Shown in pieces: positions 33,595 through 42,308 of a stretch of 64,000 nucleotides of DNA. The notes below the pieces were generated by a model. The model saw only the letters and a program-made list of their open reading frames with translations, had not been told where the DNA came from and did not search any database. The translations under genes were made by a program, and so were the position numbers. The stretch is taken from positions 310,001 to 374,000 of the forward strand of contig NZ_BMSX01000003.1 in assembly GCF_014649375.1 (NCBI RefSeq), read 5' to 3'. The DNA comes from Streptomyces aurantiogriseus (lineage in GTDB: Bacteria > Actinomycetota > Actinomycetes > Streptomycetales > Streptomycetaceae). Each line of letters begins with the position of its first letter. Within the stretch, counting starts at the first letter, position 1.

Positions 33595-34584
33595 ATGGAG
33601 ATCAGCGGGGCGGACGTACGGCGGGTGACGGCGCTCGTCCGGGGGCTCGAAGAGGCCGATTCCGTCGCGGAGTTGCAGGAACGGGCGCTGCCCGAGCTGA
33701 TGGGGCTGGTGGCCGCCGACGCCGCGCAGTGTTACGGGCTGCCGGTCGACGGCAACGGGGTGTCCGCGCTGTCGCTGCCCCGGGACTCCTTCCACGAGGA
33801 CCCGAGCGTCATCTACGAGCACCCCCTCGACCACCCGCTCACCCACCTCCTGCTCCGGACCCCGACCCCGGAGGCATGGAGGGTCAGCGACGTTGCCGAG
33901 GACCGGCAGTGGCAGCGCACCCACTGTTACAACCTCGACTTCCGTCCGTTCGGCCTGCGCCGGCACCTCGTGGCCTCGGCCGGCTCCGACCTCGGAGTGG
34001 CCCGCGGGTACGCCCTGCTCCGCGCCGGACGGGACTTCACCGAGCACGAACGCGACCTGTTCGGCCTCGCCCAGCAGCACCTCGCCCTCGTGGAACGCCG
34101 GCTGGGCGAGCGCGAGCGGTTGCGGATGCTGGCCGCGGCCGCCCTGGAACTGGTCGGCGGACCCGGGCGGGGTGTTGCCCGTGTCGATGACGACGGCCGG
34201 CCGCAGCCCCTCGACGCCACCGCCGCCCGCCTGCTCGCCGCCGTACGGGACGATCCCCGGCTCGGCGGACAGAAGTCGTTCACCGCACGGGACATCGAGG
34301 TGCGGTACGTCCCGTCGGCCGGGCCCGGACTGCCCGGGCTGCTGCTCCTGCGCGACCTGGCCCGCGGCCGGGCCGTCGCCCGCCTCTTCGGCGTCACCGA
34401 GCAGGAACACCGCACCCTGCGCCACCTCCACAGCGGCCGTACGCCGACGGAGACCGCCCGCCTGATGGGCCTCTCCCCGACCACCGTCCGCGGCTACATC
34501 GCCTCCCTGCACAGGAAGCTGGACGCGGGACACACCGCCGCCCTGCTGCACCGCGGCCGGGAACTGGGCCTGCTCATGGACTGA
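33595..34584 (+). CDS. LuxR-family regulator with N-terminal GAF-like domain
   Basis: 329 residues. An N-terminal sensor-like region (about 1-190) precedes a linker and a C-terminal LuxR HTH near 268-325 ('TEQEHRTLRHLHSGRTPTET' then 'LMGLSPTTVRGYIASLHRKL'). No kinase or receiver domain is present, so it is probably a one-component regulator. ATG 33595 is preceded by GGGGGAACGTG; the longer frame to 33493 lacks such a site. Target genes are not evident; the membrane protein downstream with two palindromes before it is a candidate. Confidence 0.85.
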   Translation: MEISGADVRRVTALVRGLEEADSVAELQERALPELMGLVAADAAQCYGLPVDGNGVSALSLPRDSFHEDPSVIYEHPLDHPLTHLLLRTPTPEAWRVSDVAEDRQWQRTHCYNLDFRPFGLRRHLVASAGSDLGVARGYALLRAGRDFTEHERDLFGLAQQHLALVERRLGERERLRMLAAAALELVGGPGRGVARVDDDGRPQPLDATAARLLAAVRDDPRLGGQKSFTARDIEVRYVPSAGPGLPGLLLLRDLARGRAVARLFGVTEQEHRTLRHLHSGRTPTETARLMGLSPTTVRGYIASLHRKLDAGHTAALLHRGRELGLLMD

Positions 34585-34605
34585 GCCCCAGGACCGGCGG
34601 CTGTT

Positions 34606-34636
34606 GCGACATGTCGCGATCCGTCAGAATTGACGG
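34606..34636. promoter_or_regulatory. two adjacent palindromes before the membrane-protein gene
   Basis: GCGACATGTCGC (34606-34617, perfect) and CCGTCA-GAAT-TGACGG (34621-34636, perfect 6-bp arms) stand side by side 22 bp after the LuxR stop and 80 bp before ATG 34716. Likely an operator/promoter pair. Confidence 0.55.
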
Positions 34637-34715
34637 ATGGTCACCGGCCGGGCCGGGCGGCTTCACTGGCGGCAGGCGCCCCGTAGCCGGGGCCCGGCTC
34701 GCCAAGGGGGACTCC

Positions 34716-35417
34716 ATGACCACGACGCCGTCACGCACGTCCGCCGACACCTCGACTCCGGTCACCGGGAGCGGCGTGGGCCGCGTACTCCTCGCGCTCT
34801 CCGCGGTGCTGGGCCCGCTGCTGTTCCTCGCCGCCTTCAGCGTCCAGCCGTACGAGACCACCGACTCGACCAAGGAGATCGTCGCGGCCATCGCCGAGAA
34901 CGAGAGCGCGGTCCAGTTCGCCCAGTGGGCCATGGCGCTGGGGCTGATCCTGCTCGTGCTGGGGACGCTCGCGGTGGGCCTGCTGGCCACGGCGCGTTCC
35001 CCGAAGCTGGGCCTGTGGGGGACGGCCGTCCTCGCCACCGGCTGGCTGGCGATCGCCACGACCCCCAACCTCGACCAGGTCGCCCTGGGCGGACTGGAGA
35101 AGGGCGTCGGCCAGGAGGCGCTCGTCGCGGTCACCGACGGCACCTACGAGCTGGCGGTGAACGGGATCCCGACCCTGTACTTCGTCGCCGCCCACGTCAT
35201 CGGTGCGATCCTGCTCGGCGTGGCGTTGCTGCGAGGGCGGGCGATCGCACCCTGGGCCGCCTGGGCGCTGATCCTGTCCATGCCGGTCAACGTGGTCGGC
35301 TTCGTCGCCGGTCTGCTGCCCGTCGTCCTGCTCTCCTTCGCCCTGATGGCCGTCGGCTTCGGCGCGGCGGGGCTGGTGATCCTTCGACGGGGCACGGGCT
35401 GGATCCGATCGTCCTAG
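34716..35417 (+). CDS. multi-pass membrane protein of unknown function
   Basis: 233 residues with six hydrophobic helices (about 20-40, 65-90, 105-122, 147-167, 175-193, 195-215). A short Thr/Ser-rich cytoplasmic N-terminus and an extracytoplasmic loop ('SVQPYETTDSTKEIVAAIAE') after TM1 are visible. It resembles DUF-type actinobacterial integral membrane proteins (DUF4386-like in layout), but I do not assign it. ATG 34716 follows AAGGGGGA with good spacing. Confidence 0.75.
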   Translation: MTTTPSRTSADTSTPVTGSGVGRVLLALSAVLGPLLFLAAFSVQPYETTDSTKEIVAAIAENESAVQFAQWAMALGLILLVLGTLAVGLLATARSPKLGLWGTAVLATGWLAIATTPNLDQVALGGLEKGVGQEALVAVTDGTYELAVNGIPTLYFVAAHVIGAILLGVALLRGRAIAPWAAWALILSMPVNVVGFVAGLLPVVLLSFALMAVGFGAAGLVILRRGTGWIRSS

Positions 35418-35438
35418 ACCACTGCCACGGGGAGAGAA

Positions 35439-35483
35439 CGAGGCGCCCGGCGGATCGTGCGGCACGATCCGCCGGGCGCCTCG
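35439..35483. terminator. bidirectional terminator with a 22-bp perfect stem
   Basis: The arms CGAGGCGCCCGGCGGATCGT(GC) and complement are separated by one base (35461). It lies between two convergent genes, 22 bp after the membrane-protein stop and 36 bp from the end of accA2. Confidence 0.93.
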
Positions 35484-35518
35484 ACGCCGTATCCGGGCGT
35501 CGCTCCTCGATCTCGGCG

Positions 35519-37291
35519 TCAGTCCTTGATCTCGCAGATCGCCGCGCCCGACGTGATCGACGCGCCGACCTCCGCGGTCAGACCCTTGACGGTGCCGGAG
35601 CGGTGCGCGTTCAGCGGCTGCTCCATCTTCATGGCCTCCAGGACGACGATCAGGTCGCCCTCCTGGACCTCCTGGCCCTCCTCGACGGCGATCTTGACGA
35701 TCGTGCCCTGCATCGGCGAGGCGAGGGTGTCGCCGGAGGCGACGGGGCCGGACTTCTTGGCCGCGCGGCGCTTGGGCTTGGCGCCCGCCGCGAGGCCGGT
35801 GCGGGCCAGCGACATGCCGAGGGAGGACGGCAGGGAGACCTCAAGACGCTTGCCGCCGACCTCGACGACGACCGTCTCGCGGCCGGGCTCCTCGTCCGTC
35901 TCCGTGTCGGTGGGGGCGGTGAAGGGCTTGATCTCGTTGACGAACTCGGTCTCGATCCAGCGGGTGTGGACCGTGAACGGGTCGGTGGAGCCGGTCAGCT
36001 CGGGCGCGAACGCCGGGTCCTGCACCACCGCGCGGTGGAACGGGATCGCCGTGGCCATGCCCTCGACCTGGAACTCGGCCAGGGCACGGGCGGCCCGCTG
36101 CAGGGCCTCCCCGCGGGTGCGGCCGGTGACGATCAGCTTCGCCAGCAGCGAGTCCCAGGCCGGGCCGATCACGCTGCCGGACTCCACGCCCGCGTCCAGG
36201 CGCACGCCCGGGCCGGACGGCGGGTTGAACGTGGTGACCGTGCCGGGCGCGGGCAGGAAGTTGCGGCCCGGGTCCTCGCCGTTGATGCGGAACTCGAAGG
36301 AGTGGCCGCGCAGCGGCGGGTCGTCGTAGCCGAGCGCCTCGCCGTCGGCGATGCGGAACATCTCGCGCACCAGGTCGATGCCGGCGACCTCCTCGGTGAC
36401 CGGGTGCTCGACCTGGAGGCGGGTGTTGACCTCCAGGAAGGAGATCGTGCCGTCGTTGCCGACGAGGAACTCCACCGTGCCGGCGCCGACGTAGCCGGCC
36501 TCCTTGAGGATGGCCTTCGAGGAGGAGTACAGCTCGGCGACCTGCGCCTCGGAGAGGAACGGCGCCGGGGCCTCCTCGACCAGCTTCTGGTGGCGGCGCT
36601 GCAGGGAGCAGTCACGGGTGGAGACGACCACCACGTTGCCGTGGCTGTCGGCCAGGCACTGGGTCTCCACGTGCCGCGGCTTGTCCAGGTAGCGCTCGAC
36701 GAAGCACTCGCCCCGGCCGAAGGCGGCGACGGCCTCGCGGACCGCCGACTCGTACAGCTCGGGGACCTCTTCGAGGGTGCGGGCGACCTTCAGACCGCGC
36801 CCGCCACCGCCGAAGGCGGCCTTGATCGCGATCGGCAGGCCGTGCTCCTTGGCGAAGGTCACGACCTCCTCGGCGCCGGACACCGGGTCGGGCGTACCGG
36901 CGACCAGGGGCGCGCCCGCGCGCTGGGCGATGTGGCGGGCGGCCACCTTGTCGCCGAGGTCGCGGATGGCCTGCGGGGGCGGGCCGATCCAGATCAGGCC
37001 CGCGTCCAGGACCGCCTGGGCGAAGTCGGCGTTCTCGGAGAGGAAGCCGTAGCCGGGGTGGATGGCGTCCGCGCCCGACTCGCGCGCGGCGTTCAGCACC
37101 TTCTCGATGTCGAGGTAGCTGGTGCCCGGCGTGTCACCGCCCAGGGCGAACGCCTCATCCGCGGCGCGGACATGCAGAGCGTCCCGGTCCGGGTCGGCGT
37201 ACACGGCAACGCTCGCGATACCGGCATCCCGGCAGGCCCGGGCAACGCGGACTGCGATTTCGCCACGGTTGGCGATGAGCACCTTGCGCAC
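35519..37291 (-). CDS. accA2: acyl-CoA carboxylase alpha subunit (biotin carboxylase + BCCP)
   Basis: 590-residue fusion. The biotin-carboxylase domain covers about 1-450 ('[17 protein letters not shown]', Gly-rich ATP loop '[12 protein letters not shown]' near 160-172, '[15 protein letters not shown]' near 286-300); the biotin-carrier domain lies at the C-terminus with the biotinylated Lys in '[11 protein letters not shown]' near residue 555. It is the shared alpha chain of acetyl- and propionyl-CoA carboxylases in Streptomyces, carboxylating biotin for PccB/AccB. GTG 37291 follows AAGGAGGGAGCC, a strong RBS. Its partners pccB, accE and the ligase birA are 2-4 kb downstream on the map. Confidence 0.96.
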   Translation of the reverse strand: MRKVLIANRGEIAVRVARACRDAGIASVAVYADPDRDALHVRAADEAFALGGDTPGTSYLDIEKVLNAARESGADAIHPGYGFLSENADFAQAVLDAGLIWIGPPPQAIRDLGDKVAARHIAQRAGAPLVAGTPDPVSGAEEVVTFAKEHGLPIAIKAAFGGGGRGLKVARTLEEVPELYESAVREAVAAFGRGECFVERYLDKPRHVETQCLADSHGNVVVVSTRDCSLQRRHQKLVEEAPAPFLSEAQVAELYSSSKAILKEAGYVGAGTVEFLVGNDGTISFLEVNTRLQVEHPVTEEVAGIDLVREMFRIADGEALGYDDPPLRGHSFEFRINGEDPGRNFLPAPGTVTTFNPPSGPGVRLDAGVESGSVIGPAWDSLLAKLIVTGRTRGEALQRAARALAEFQVEGMATAIPFHRAVVQDPAFAPELTGSTDPFTVHTRWIETEFVNEIKPFTAPTDTETDEEPGRETVVVEVGGKRLEVSLPSSLGMSLARTGLAAGAKPKRRAAKKSGPVASGDTLASPMQGTIVKIAVEEGQEVQEGDLIVVLEAMKMEQPLNAHRSGTVKGLTAEVGASITSGAAICEIKD

Positions 37292-37665
37292 GATTGAGGC
37301 TCCCTCCTTGAAACAAGCCGAGTTTAGGGACTGCCGACACGGCACTTCGACCCGTCCCCAAAGGTGAGCTTGCCCACACGGAGCGTGATGCGAGGCTCAC
37401 TCGACCGCGAAATCCCTTGTAGTACCGCCGTACGCAGCACTCCTCCCGGAAACCCTAGCCCTCTACTGTGGCCAAGGTCTCTGTGAGGGCGTGCTGCGGC
37501 CCACTCTGTTTCTTTGTGGAGTCCCTACGAATGGCCCAATGATTCTTTGCTGTCGCCGGAACCCTTGTCCCGGGGTTTACCCGTTAGTAGCGTTCACGAT
37601 GTCTCGAACGTACTAGGGGTAACAGCAATCTTGCTCGATGCTGGGTCGAAAGTGGGTGGGGACCG
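37292..37665. other. 374-bp intergenic region between divergent accA2 and a membrane-protein gene
   Basis: No gene seen. It is A/T-richer than its surroundings and should hold both promoters. At 37575-37623 an imperfect inverted repeat pairs GTTTACCCGTTAGTA(G)CGTTC with GAACGTACTAGGGGTAAC around a 10-nt loop. Confidence 0.5.
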
Positions 37666-38163
37666 GTGGTGCGCAGACCGGTGGCAGCCGTCGTGGCGGT
37701 CGTGCTCTTCGCGGAGGCACTCGGTGTCGCCGCGCTGAACTGGTTCCTCGGGATCGTCGTGGACCGGCAGGACATGTCCCTGGCGGGCCTGGACCCGGAC
37801 ATGATGTCGACGTCCTCGAAGATCGGCGGCGTCGTCTTCGGCCTCTACTTCGCCCTGTGCGGCCTGGTCGCCCTGCTGGTGGCGCTCCGGGGCCGCCCGC
37901 CGGCCGGCCTCGGCCGTGTCCTGCTGATCAGCGCCGCGGTGGTGCACGGTCTGCTGGGCGCGTTCGCCTGGGGGCTCGTGGGCCCGCCGGCGTTCCTGTT
38001 CATGGTGGTCGTGCTCGCGCTCATCGTGCTGCTGCTGATGAGCTACGACCGTCAGGTGGGCGCGGGCGACGCGGAGCCCCGGGACGCCGGGCCGCAGGAC
38101 GGCGGGCCGAAGGGCGAGGGGCCCGCTCCGGTCACTCCGCCGGCGGCGCCCACAACTCCGTGA
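37666..38163 (+). CDS. small membrane protein of unknown function
   Basis: 165 residues with four hydrophobic helices (about 6-30, 53-75, 84-105, 108-127) and a Gly/Pro/Asp-rich cytoplasmic tail. No family is recognised. The GTG start 37666 is preceded by GTGGGGACC; GTG 37669 is equally possible. The last 32 bp overlap the convergent maf gene. Confidence 0.7.
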   Translation: MVRRPVAAVVAVVLFAEALGVAALNWFLGIVVDRQDMSLAGLDPDMMSTSSKIGGVVFGLYFALCGLVALLVALRGRPPAGLGRVLLISAAVVHGLLGAFAWGLVGPPAFLFMVVVLALIVLLLMSYDRQVGAGDAEPRDAGPQDGGPKGEGPAPVTPPAAPTTP

Positions 38164-38752
38164 TGCCGACGCCCAGTTCGGCCAGCAGCCGCCGGACGAG
38201 GGGCAGGCTGATGCCGATCACGTTGCCGTGGTCCCCGTCGATGCCGTCGATGAACGGGGCCGACCGGCCGTCGAGGGTGAACGCCCCGGCGACGTAGAGG
38301 GGCTCGCCCGAGGCGACGTACGCGGCGATCTCCTCGTCCGTCGGCTCGCCGAAGCGGACGACGGTGGAGGCGACGCCGGAGGTGTAGCGCCCGCTGAGGG
38401 TGTCGTAGACGCAGTGACCGGTCTGGAGCGTGCCCGCGCGGCCGCGCATCGCCTTCCAGCGGGCGGTGGCCTCCTCGGCGTCCGCGGGCTTGCCGAGGGC
38501 CTGGCCGTCCAGGTCGAGGACCGAGTCGCAGCCGATCACCAGGGCGCCCTTGACCTCGGGCTTCGCCGCCACGACGGAGGCCTTCGCCTCGGCGAGGGCG
38601 AGCGCCAGCTCGGCGGGGGTGGGGGCGGTGACGGCGTCCTCGTCGACCCCGCTCACGATCACCTCGGGGTCGAGCCCGGCCTGCCGCAGCAGGCCCAGCC
38701 GGGCGGGGGACTGGGAGGCGAGCACGAGTCGACGGCGCGGCTGATCAGTCAT
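38132..38752 (-). CDS. maf: Maf-family nucleotide pyrophosphatase
   Basis: 206 residues of the Maf/ITPase-like fold: '[19 protein letters not shown]' (residues 9-27) is the substrate loop, with '[16 protein letters not shown]' near 73-88 and '[18 protein letters not shown]' near 168-185. Such enzymes hydrolyse non-canonical or methylated NTPs (dTTP, UTP, m7GTP types), cleaning the nucleotide pool. It is the last gene of a pccB-accE-small ORF-maf row, and its 3' end overlaps a convergent gene by 32 bp. Confidence 0.93.
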   Translation of the reverse strand: MTDQPRRRLVLASQSPARLGLLRQAGLDPEVIVSGVDEDAVTAPTPAELALALAEAKASVVAAKPEVKGALVIGCDSVLDLDGQALGKPADAEEATARWKAMRGRAGTLQTGHCVYDTLSGRYTSGVASTVVRFGEPTDEEIAAYVASGEPLYVAGAFTLDGRSAPFIDGIDGDHGNVIGISLPLVRRLLAELGVGITELWAPPAE

Positions 38753-38792
38753 GCGGTCAGCCTAGCGCCGGCGCTGGTCCGGGCCGATCAGG

Positions 38793-38921
38793 TCATCTGA
38801 CGCCGAGCACGATCATCGCCACCAGCATGGCCAAGGCGAGGAAGAGACCGAGCCGCCTCAGGGTCTCCTGCATGTCGCGGAGTTCCTTGGGCGGCTCGTT
38901 CTTCGGGTCGGACCACAGCAT
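38793..38921 (-). CDS. mmpB: 42-residue membrane protein, MmpB-like
   Basis: A tiny protein: charged N-terminus 'MLWSDPKNEPPKELRDMQ', then one hydrophobic helix (about 23-41, 'LGLFLALAMLVAMIVLGV'), ending in Arg. The conserved position between accE and maf and the 'NEPPKELRD' motif match the short proteins annotated as morphogenic membrane protein MmpB in Streptomyces; the symbol is tentative. ATG 38921 is the only reasonable start. Confidence 0.6.
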   Translation of the reverse strand: MLWSDPKNEPPKELRDMQETLRRLGLFLALAMLVAMIVLGVR

Positions 38922-39002
38922 GCCACCAGCGTGGGGCCTGGCCGGGGACGGTGCCTGAGTATGCGTACTCAAATCGGCGCCGGCGTTGTTCTCAGGTGCG
39001 CC

Positions 39003-39043
39003 AAGGCGGCGGAGCCGCATATCGATGCAGCCCCGCGCCCCTG
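39003..39043 (-). repeat. dispersed intergenic repeat, copy 2
   Basis: On the minus strand begins CAGGGGCGCGGGGCTG, matching 11255-11295 at about 38 of 41 positions. It lies between accE and the small membrane-protein gene, inside the operon. Confidence 0.7.
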
Positions 39044-39055
39044 CGTATCCCGCCG

Positions 39056-39265
39056 CTAGCCGGGCCAGTAAGTGCGAGCCCATGACGCCTGCCCCGGCTT
39101 GGGCAGGCGCCGGCCCGCGATGCGGGCAGGGTCGGACCACGCGTCCCTCGGGCCCTGTGCGCCGGGCGGCGTGGCCGCTGCCGCCGCGGCGCGGGCTCTC
39201 ACCACCGCCAGGGCGGCGGCCAGCTCCTCCGGGGTCGGGTTGCCCCGTACGACCTTGATGTTCAT
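39056..39265 (-). CDS. accE: acyl-CoA carboxylase epsilon subunit
   Basis: 69-residue epsilon chain. The conserved start 'MNIKVVRGNPTPEELAAALA' (residues 1-20) is the helix that binds the beta subunit; the rest is Ala/Pro-rich and ends near 'WARTYWPG'. In actinobacteria this small protein stimulates the alpha-beta carboxylase. It lies 17 bp after pccB in the same operon. Confidence 0.9.
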   Translation of the reverse strand: MNIKVVRGNPTPEELAAALAVVRARAAAAAATPPGAQGPRDAWSDPARIAGRRLPKPGQASWARTYWPG

Positions 39266-39282
39266 GACGGCTCCCAGCAGGC

Positions 39283-40878
39283 CTAGAGGGGGATGTTGCC
39301 GTGCTTCTTCGGAGGCAGGGATTCCCGCTTGGTACGCAGTTGACGCAGGCCGCGCACGATGTGGCGGCGGGTGTCGGACGGCATGATGACGGCGTCGATG
39401 TAGCCGCGCTCGGCCGCGATGTAGGGGTTGAGGAGGGTGTCCTCGTACTCCTGGATCAGCCGGGCGCGTACCGCTTCCAGGTCCTCGCCGTTGGCCTCGG
39501 CTTCGGCGATGGTGCGGCGGTGCAGGATGTTGACCGCGCCCTGGGCACCCATGACGGCGATCTGGGCGGTCGGCCAGGCCAGGTTGAGGTCGGCGCCCAG
39601 GTGCTTGGAGCCCATGACGTCGTACGCCCCGCCGAAGGCCTTGCGGGTGATGACCGTGATCAGCGGGACGGTCGCCTCCGCGTAGGCGTAGATCAGCTTG
39701 GCGCCGCGGCGGATGATGCCGTCGTGCTCCTGGTCGACGCCGGGCAGGAAGCCGGGGACGTCGACGAAGGTGATCACCGGGATGTTGAAGGCGTCGCAGG
39801 TGCGGACGAAGCGGGCCGCCTTCTCGGAGGCCTTGATGTCCAGGCAGCCCGCGAACTGCATCGGCTGGTTCGCGACGATCCCGACCGGATGGCCCTCCAC
39901 CCGCCCGAAGCCGGTGAGGATGTTCGGCGCGTACAGCGGCTGCGTCTCGAAGAACTCGGCGTCGTCCAGGACGTGCTCGATCACCGTGTGCATGTCGTAC
40001 GGCTGGTTGGCGCTGTCCGGGACGAGCGTGTCCAGCTCCAGGTCCTCGCCGGTGACGGTGAGATCCGCCTCCTCCGGGAACGCCGGGGCCTCGCTGAGGT
40101 TGTTCGACGGCAGGTACGACAGCAGCTGCTTGACGTACTCGATGGCGTCCTTCTCGTCGCCGGCCATGTGGTGCGCCACGCCCGACGTGGAGTTGTGCGT
40201 GCGGGCGCCGCCGAGCTCCTCGAAGCCGACGTCCTCACCGGTGACCGTCTTGATGACGTCCGGGCCGGTGATGAACATGTGCGAGGTCTGGTCGACCATG
40301 ACGGTGAAGTCGGTGATCGCGGGGGAGTAGACCGCGCCGCCCGCGCACGGGCCGACGACCAGCGAGATCTGCGGGATGACACCGCTGGCGTGAGTGTTGC
40401 GGCGGAAGATCTCGCCGTACGCGCCGAGGGAGGCCACGCCCTCCTGGATGCGGGCGCCGCCGGAGTCGTTGATGCCGATGACCGGGCAGCCGGTCTTCAG
40501 CGCGAAGTCCATGACCTTGACGATCTTCTGGCCGTAGACCTCGCCCAGCGCACCGCCGAAAACGGTGAAGTCCTGCGAGAACACGGCGACGGGCCGACCG
40601 TCGACGGTCCCGTACCCGGTGACGACACCGTCCCCGTACGGGCGGTTCTTCTCCAGCCCGAAGTTGGTGGAGCGGTGGCGGGCGAACTCGTCCAGTTCGA
40701 CGAAGGAGTCCTCGTCGAGGAGGAGTTCGATGCGCTCACGGGCCGTCAGCTTGCCCTTCGCGTGCTGCTTCTCGACGGCACGTGCGGAGCCGGCGTGCGT
40801 CGCCTCCTGAACGCGGCGCTGGAGATCCGCGAGCTTTCCCGCGGTCGTGTGGATGTCGATCTCTTCCGGCTCGGACAT
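39283..40878 (-). CDS. pccB: propionyl-CoA carboxylase beta subunit
   Basis: 531-residue carboxyltransferase with two crotonase-like domains. Oxyanion-forming Gly pairs are at '[11 protein letters not shown]' near 176-186 and '[13 protein letters not shown]' near 411-423. Asp420 aligns with the residue (Asp422 of S. coelicolor PccB) reported to favour propionyl-CoA over acetyl-CoA, which supports PccB rather than AccB. It transfers CO2 from biotinyl-AccA2 to propionyl-CoA, giving methylmalonyl-CoA for polyketides. It is first in the row pccB-accE-mmpB-maf, and divergent from birA. Confidence 0.95.
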   Translation of the reverse strand: MSEPEEIDIHTTAGKLADLQRRVQEATHAGSARAVEKQHAKGKLTARERIELLLDEDSFVELDEFARHRSTNFGLEKNRPYGDGVVTGYGTVDGRPVAVFSQDFTVFGGALGEVYGQKIVKVMDFALKTGCPVIGINDSGGARIQEGVASLGAYGEIFRRNTHASGVIPQISLVVGPCAGGAVYSPAITDFTVMVDQTSHMFITGPDVIKTVTGEDVGFEELGGARTHNSTSGVAHHMAGDEKDAIEYVKQLLSYLPSNNLSEAPAFPEEADLTVTGEDLELDTLVPDSANQPYDMHTVIEHVLDDAEFFETQPLYAPNILTGFGRVEGHPVGIVANQPMQFAGCLDIKASEKAARFVRTCDAFNIPVITFVDVPGFLPGVDQEHDGIIRRGAKLIYAYAEATVPLITVITRKAFGGAYDVMGSKHLGADLNLAWPTAQIAVMGAQGAVNILHRRTIAEAEANGEDLEAVRARLIQEYEDTLLNPYIAAERGYIDAVIMPSDTRRHIVRGLRQLRTKRESLPPKKHGNIPL

Positions 40879-40988
40879 CGGGATGCGGCTCCCTGCCTGC
40901 TCAAAAGGGGGGACGGTTACTCATCCGTAGCGTAGTGGTGCGCCTCCGTATCGGCAGTGCGGCGTTTACCACACCTAGGGTGGCTTGC

Positions 40989-41852
40989 ATGACGCCGCGA
41001 GATGCATCAGGAAACAACAGCCGCTGGGGCGACCTGGAACGGCCGCCCCTCAATGCCGCGAGCCTGCGCCGGGGGCTGGTGCGGGACGGGGGGCTGTGGA
41101 CCGGGCTGGAGGTGGTGCAGCGGACCGGGTCCACGAACTCCGACCTCGTGGCTCTGGCGGCTGCGGGGAAGGTGGTGGAGGGGGCTGTGCTGGTCGCCGA
41201 GGAGCAGACCTCCGGGCGGGGGCGGCTCGACCGGCAGTGGACGGCGCCCGCGCGGTCCGGGCTGTTCTTCTCCGTGCTGCTGAAGCCGGCCGAGGTGCCC
41301 GTGGAGCGGTGGGGGTGGCTGCCGCTGCTGACGGGGATCGCGGTGGCGACGGGGTTGGCGCGGGCCGCGGGGGTGGACACGGCGCTCAAGTGGCCGAACG
41401 ACCTGTTGGTGACCGTGGGCGGGGAGGAGCGGAAGGCCGGGGGGATTCTCGCGGAGCGGGTCGGGGCGGACGGGGTGGTGCTGGGGGTCGGCGTCAACGT
41501 CACGTTGCGGGCCGAGGAGCTGCCGGTGCCGCAGGCGGGGTCGCTGGCGCTGGCCGGGGCGGTGAGTACGGATCGGGATACGTTGCTTCGGGCTGTGCTG
41601 CGGGCGTTGGAGGAGTGGTACCGGCGGTGGCGGGATGCTGGGGGTGATCCTGCGGTGAGTGGGGTGCAGGAGGCTTATGCGGCGGGATGCGCGACGTTGG
41701 GGCGGGTGGTGCGGGCCGAGTTGCCCGGGGAGCGGGCGGTTGTGGGGGAGGCGGTGGCTGTGGACGGGGACGGGCGGCTGGTGATCGCGACGGCGGAGGG
41801 GGTGCAGGAGCCGGTGGGAGCGGGCGACATCGTGCACCTGCGCCCCGCGTGA
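40989..41852 (+). CDS. birA: biotin-[acetyl-CoA-carboxylase] ligase
   Basis: 287-residue biotin protein ligase. The biotin-binding motif 'RTGSTNSDLVALA' is near 40-52, 'EQTSGRGRLDRQW' near 72-84, 'LKWPNDLLV' near 137-145, and Lys-Ala-Gly-Gly-Ile-Leu near 153, with a small C-terminal beta domain. There is no N-terminal DNA-binding domain, so it is a monofunctional ligase. It biotinylates the BCCP of AccA2 and is divergent from pccB. Confidence 0.94.
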   Translation: MTPRDASGNNSRWGDLERPPLNAASLRRGLVRDGGLWTGLEVVQRTGSTNSDLVALAAAGKVVEGAVLVAEEQTSGRGRLDRQWTAPARSGLFFSVLLKPAEVPVERWGWLPLLTGIAVATGLARAAGVDTALKWPNDLLVTVGGEERKAGGILAERVGADGVVLGVGVNVTLRAEELPVPQAGSLALAGAVSTDRDTLLRAVLRALEEWYRRWRDAGGDPAVSGVQEAYAAGCATLGRVVRAELPGERAVVGEAVAVDGDGRLVIATAEGVQEPVGAGDIVHLRPA

Positions 41853-42308
41853 CCTTTTTTGCCCCCGCCGCCCCTATCCTTCCCGTCCCCAGGGGCTCCG
41901 CCCCTTCGACCCCGGCGGGGGCTCCGCCCCCTGCACCCCTGGCGGGGCTGCCGCCCCGCACCCCGCTTCGGCCCTGAACGGGCCTCGTCCTCAAACGCCG
42001 GACGGGCTGGATTGCCCTGACCGGCGCTTGTCAGTCGACCTCGGACTGGCTGGTTTGCCCTGACCGGCGCTCGGCAGGCGTCGCCGGGCAGGTGGGACGT
42101 GGGGCCCGCCTCTCGTCCGACCGAGTCGGTTGGTGGGTGGGCAAAGGCCGGGGGTCTGGGGGCCGAGCCCCCGGGGGGTACCGCCTCGCCGGGGGACTTA
42201 CCCCCGGTTGGACACCCCCCTCCACCTGACGGAGTGAGCTGGCGCACACCTGCCGTAGAGTTGAGGCCGGTCGATACATGACCGCGGTAGATCGGAAGGG
42301 CAGCAGGC
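41853..42308. repeat. 456-bp intergenic region with dispersed repeat copy C
   Basis: No gene seen. After a T6 run at 41855-41860 it contains the composite repeat CCCCCGCCGCCCCTA..., several GGGGCTCCGCCCC palindromes, a 49-bp block (41961-42009) identical to 28826-28874, a duplicated CCCTGACCGGCGCT segment (42015, 42058), and the CCGACCGAGTCGG part. The cya promoter is expected at the 3' end (42230-42308). Confidence 0.8.
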
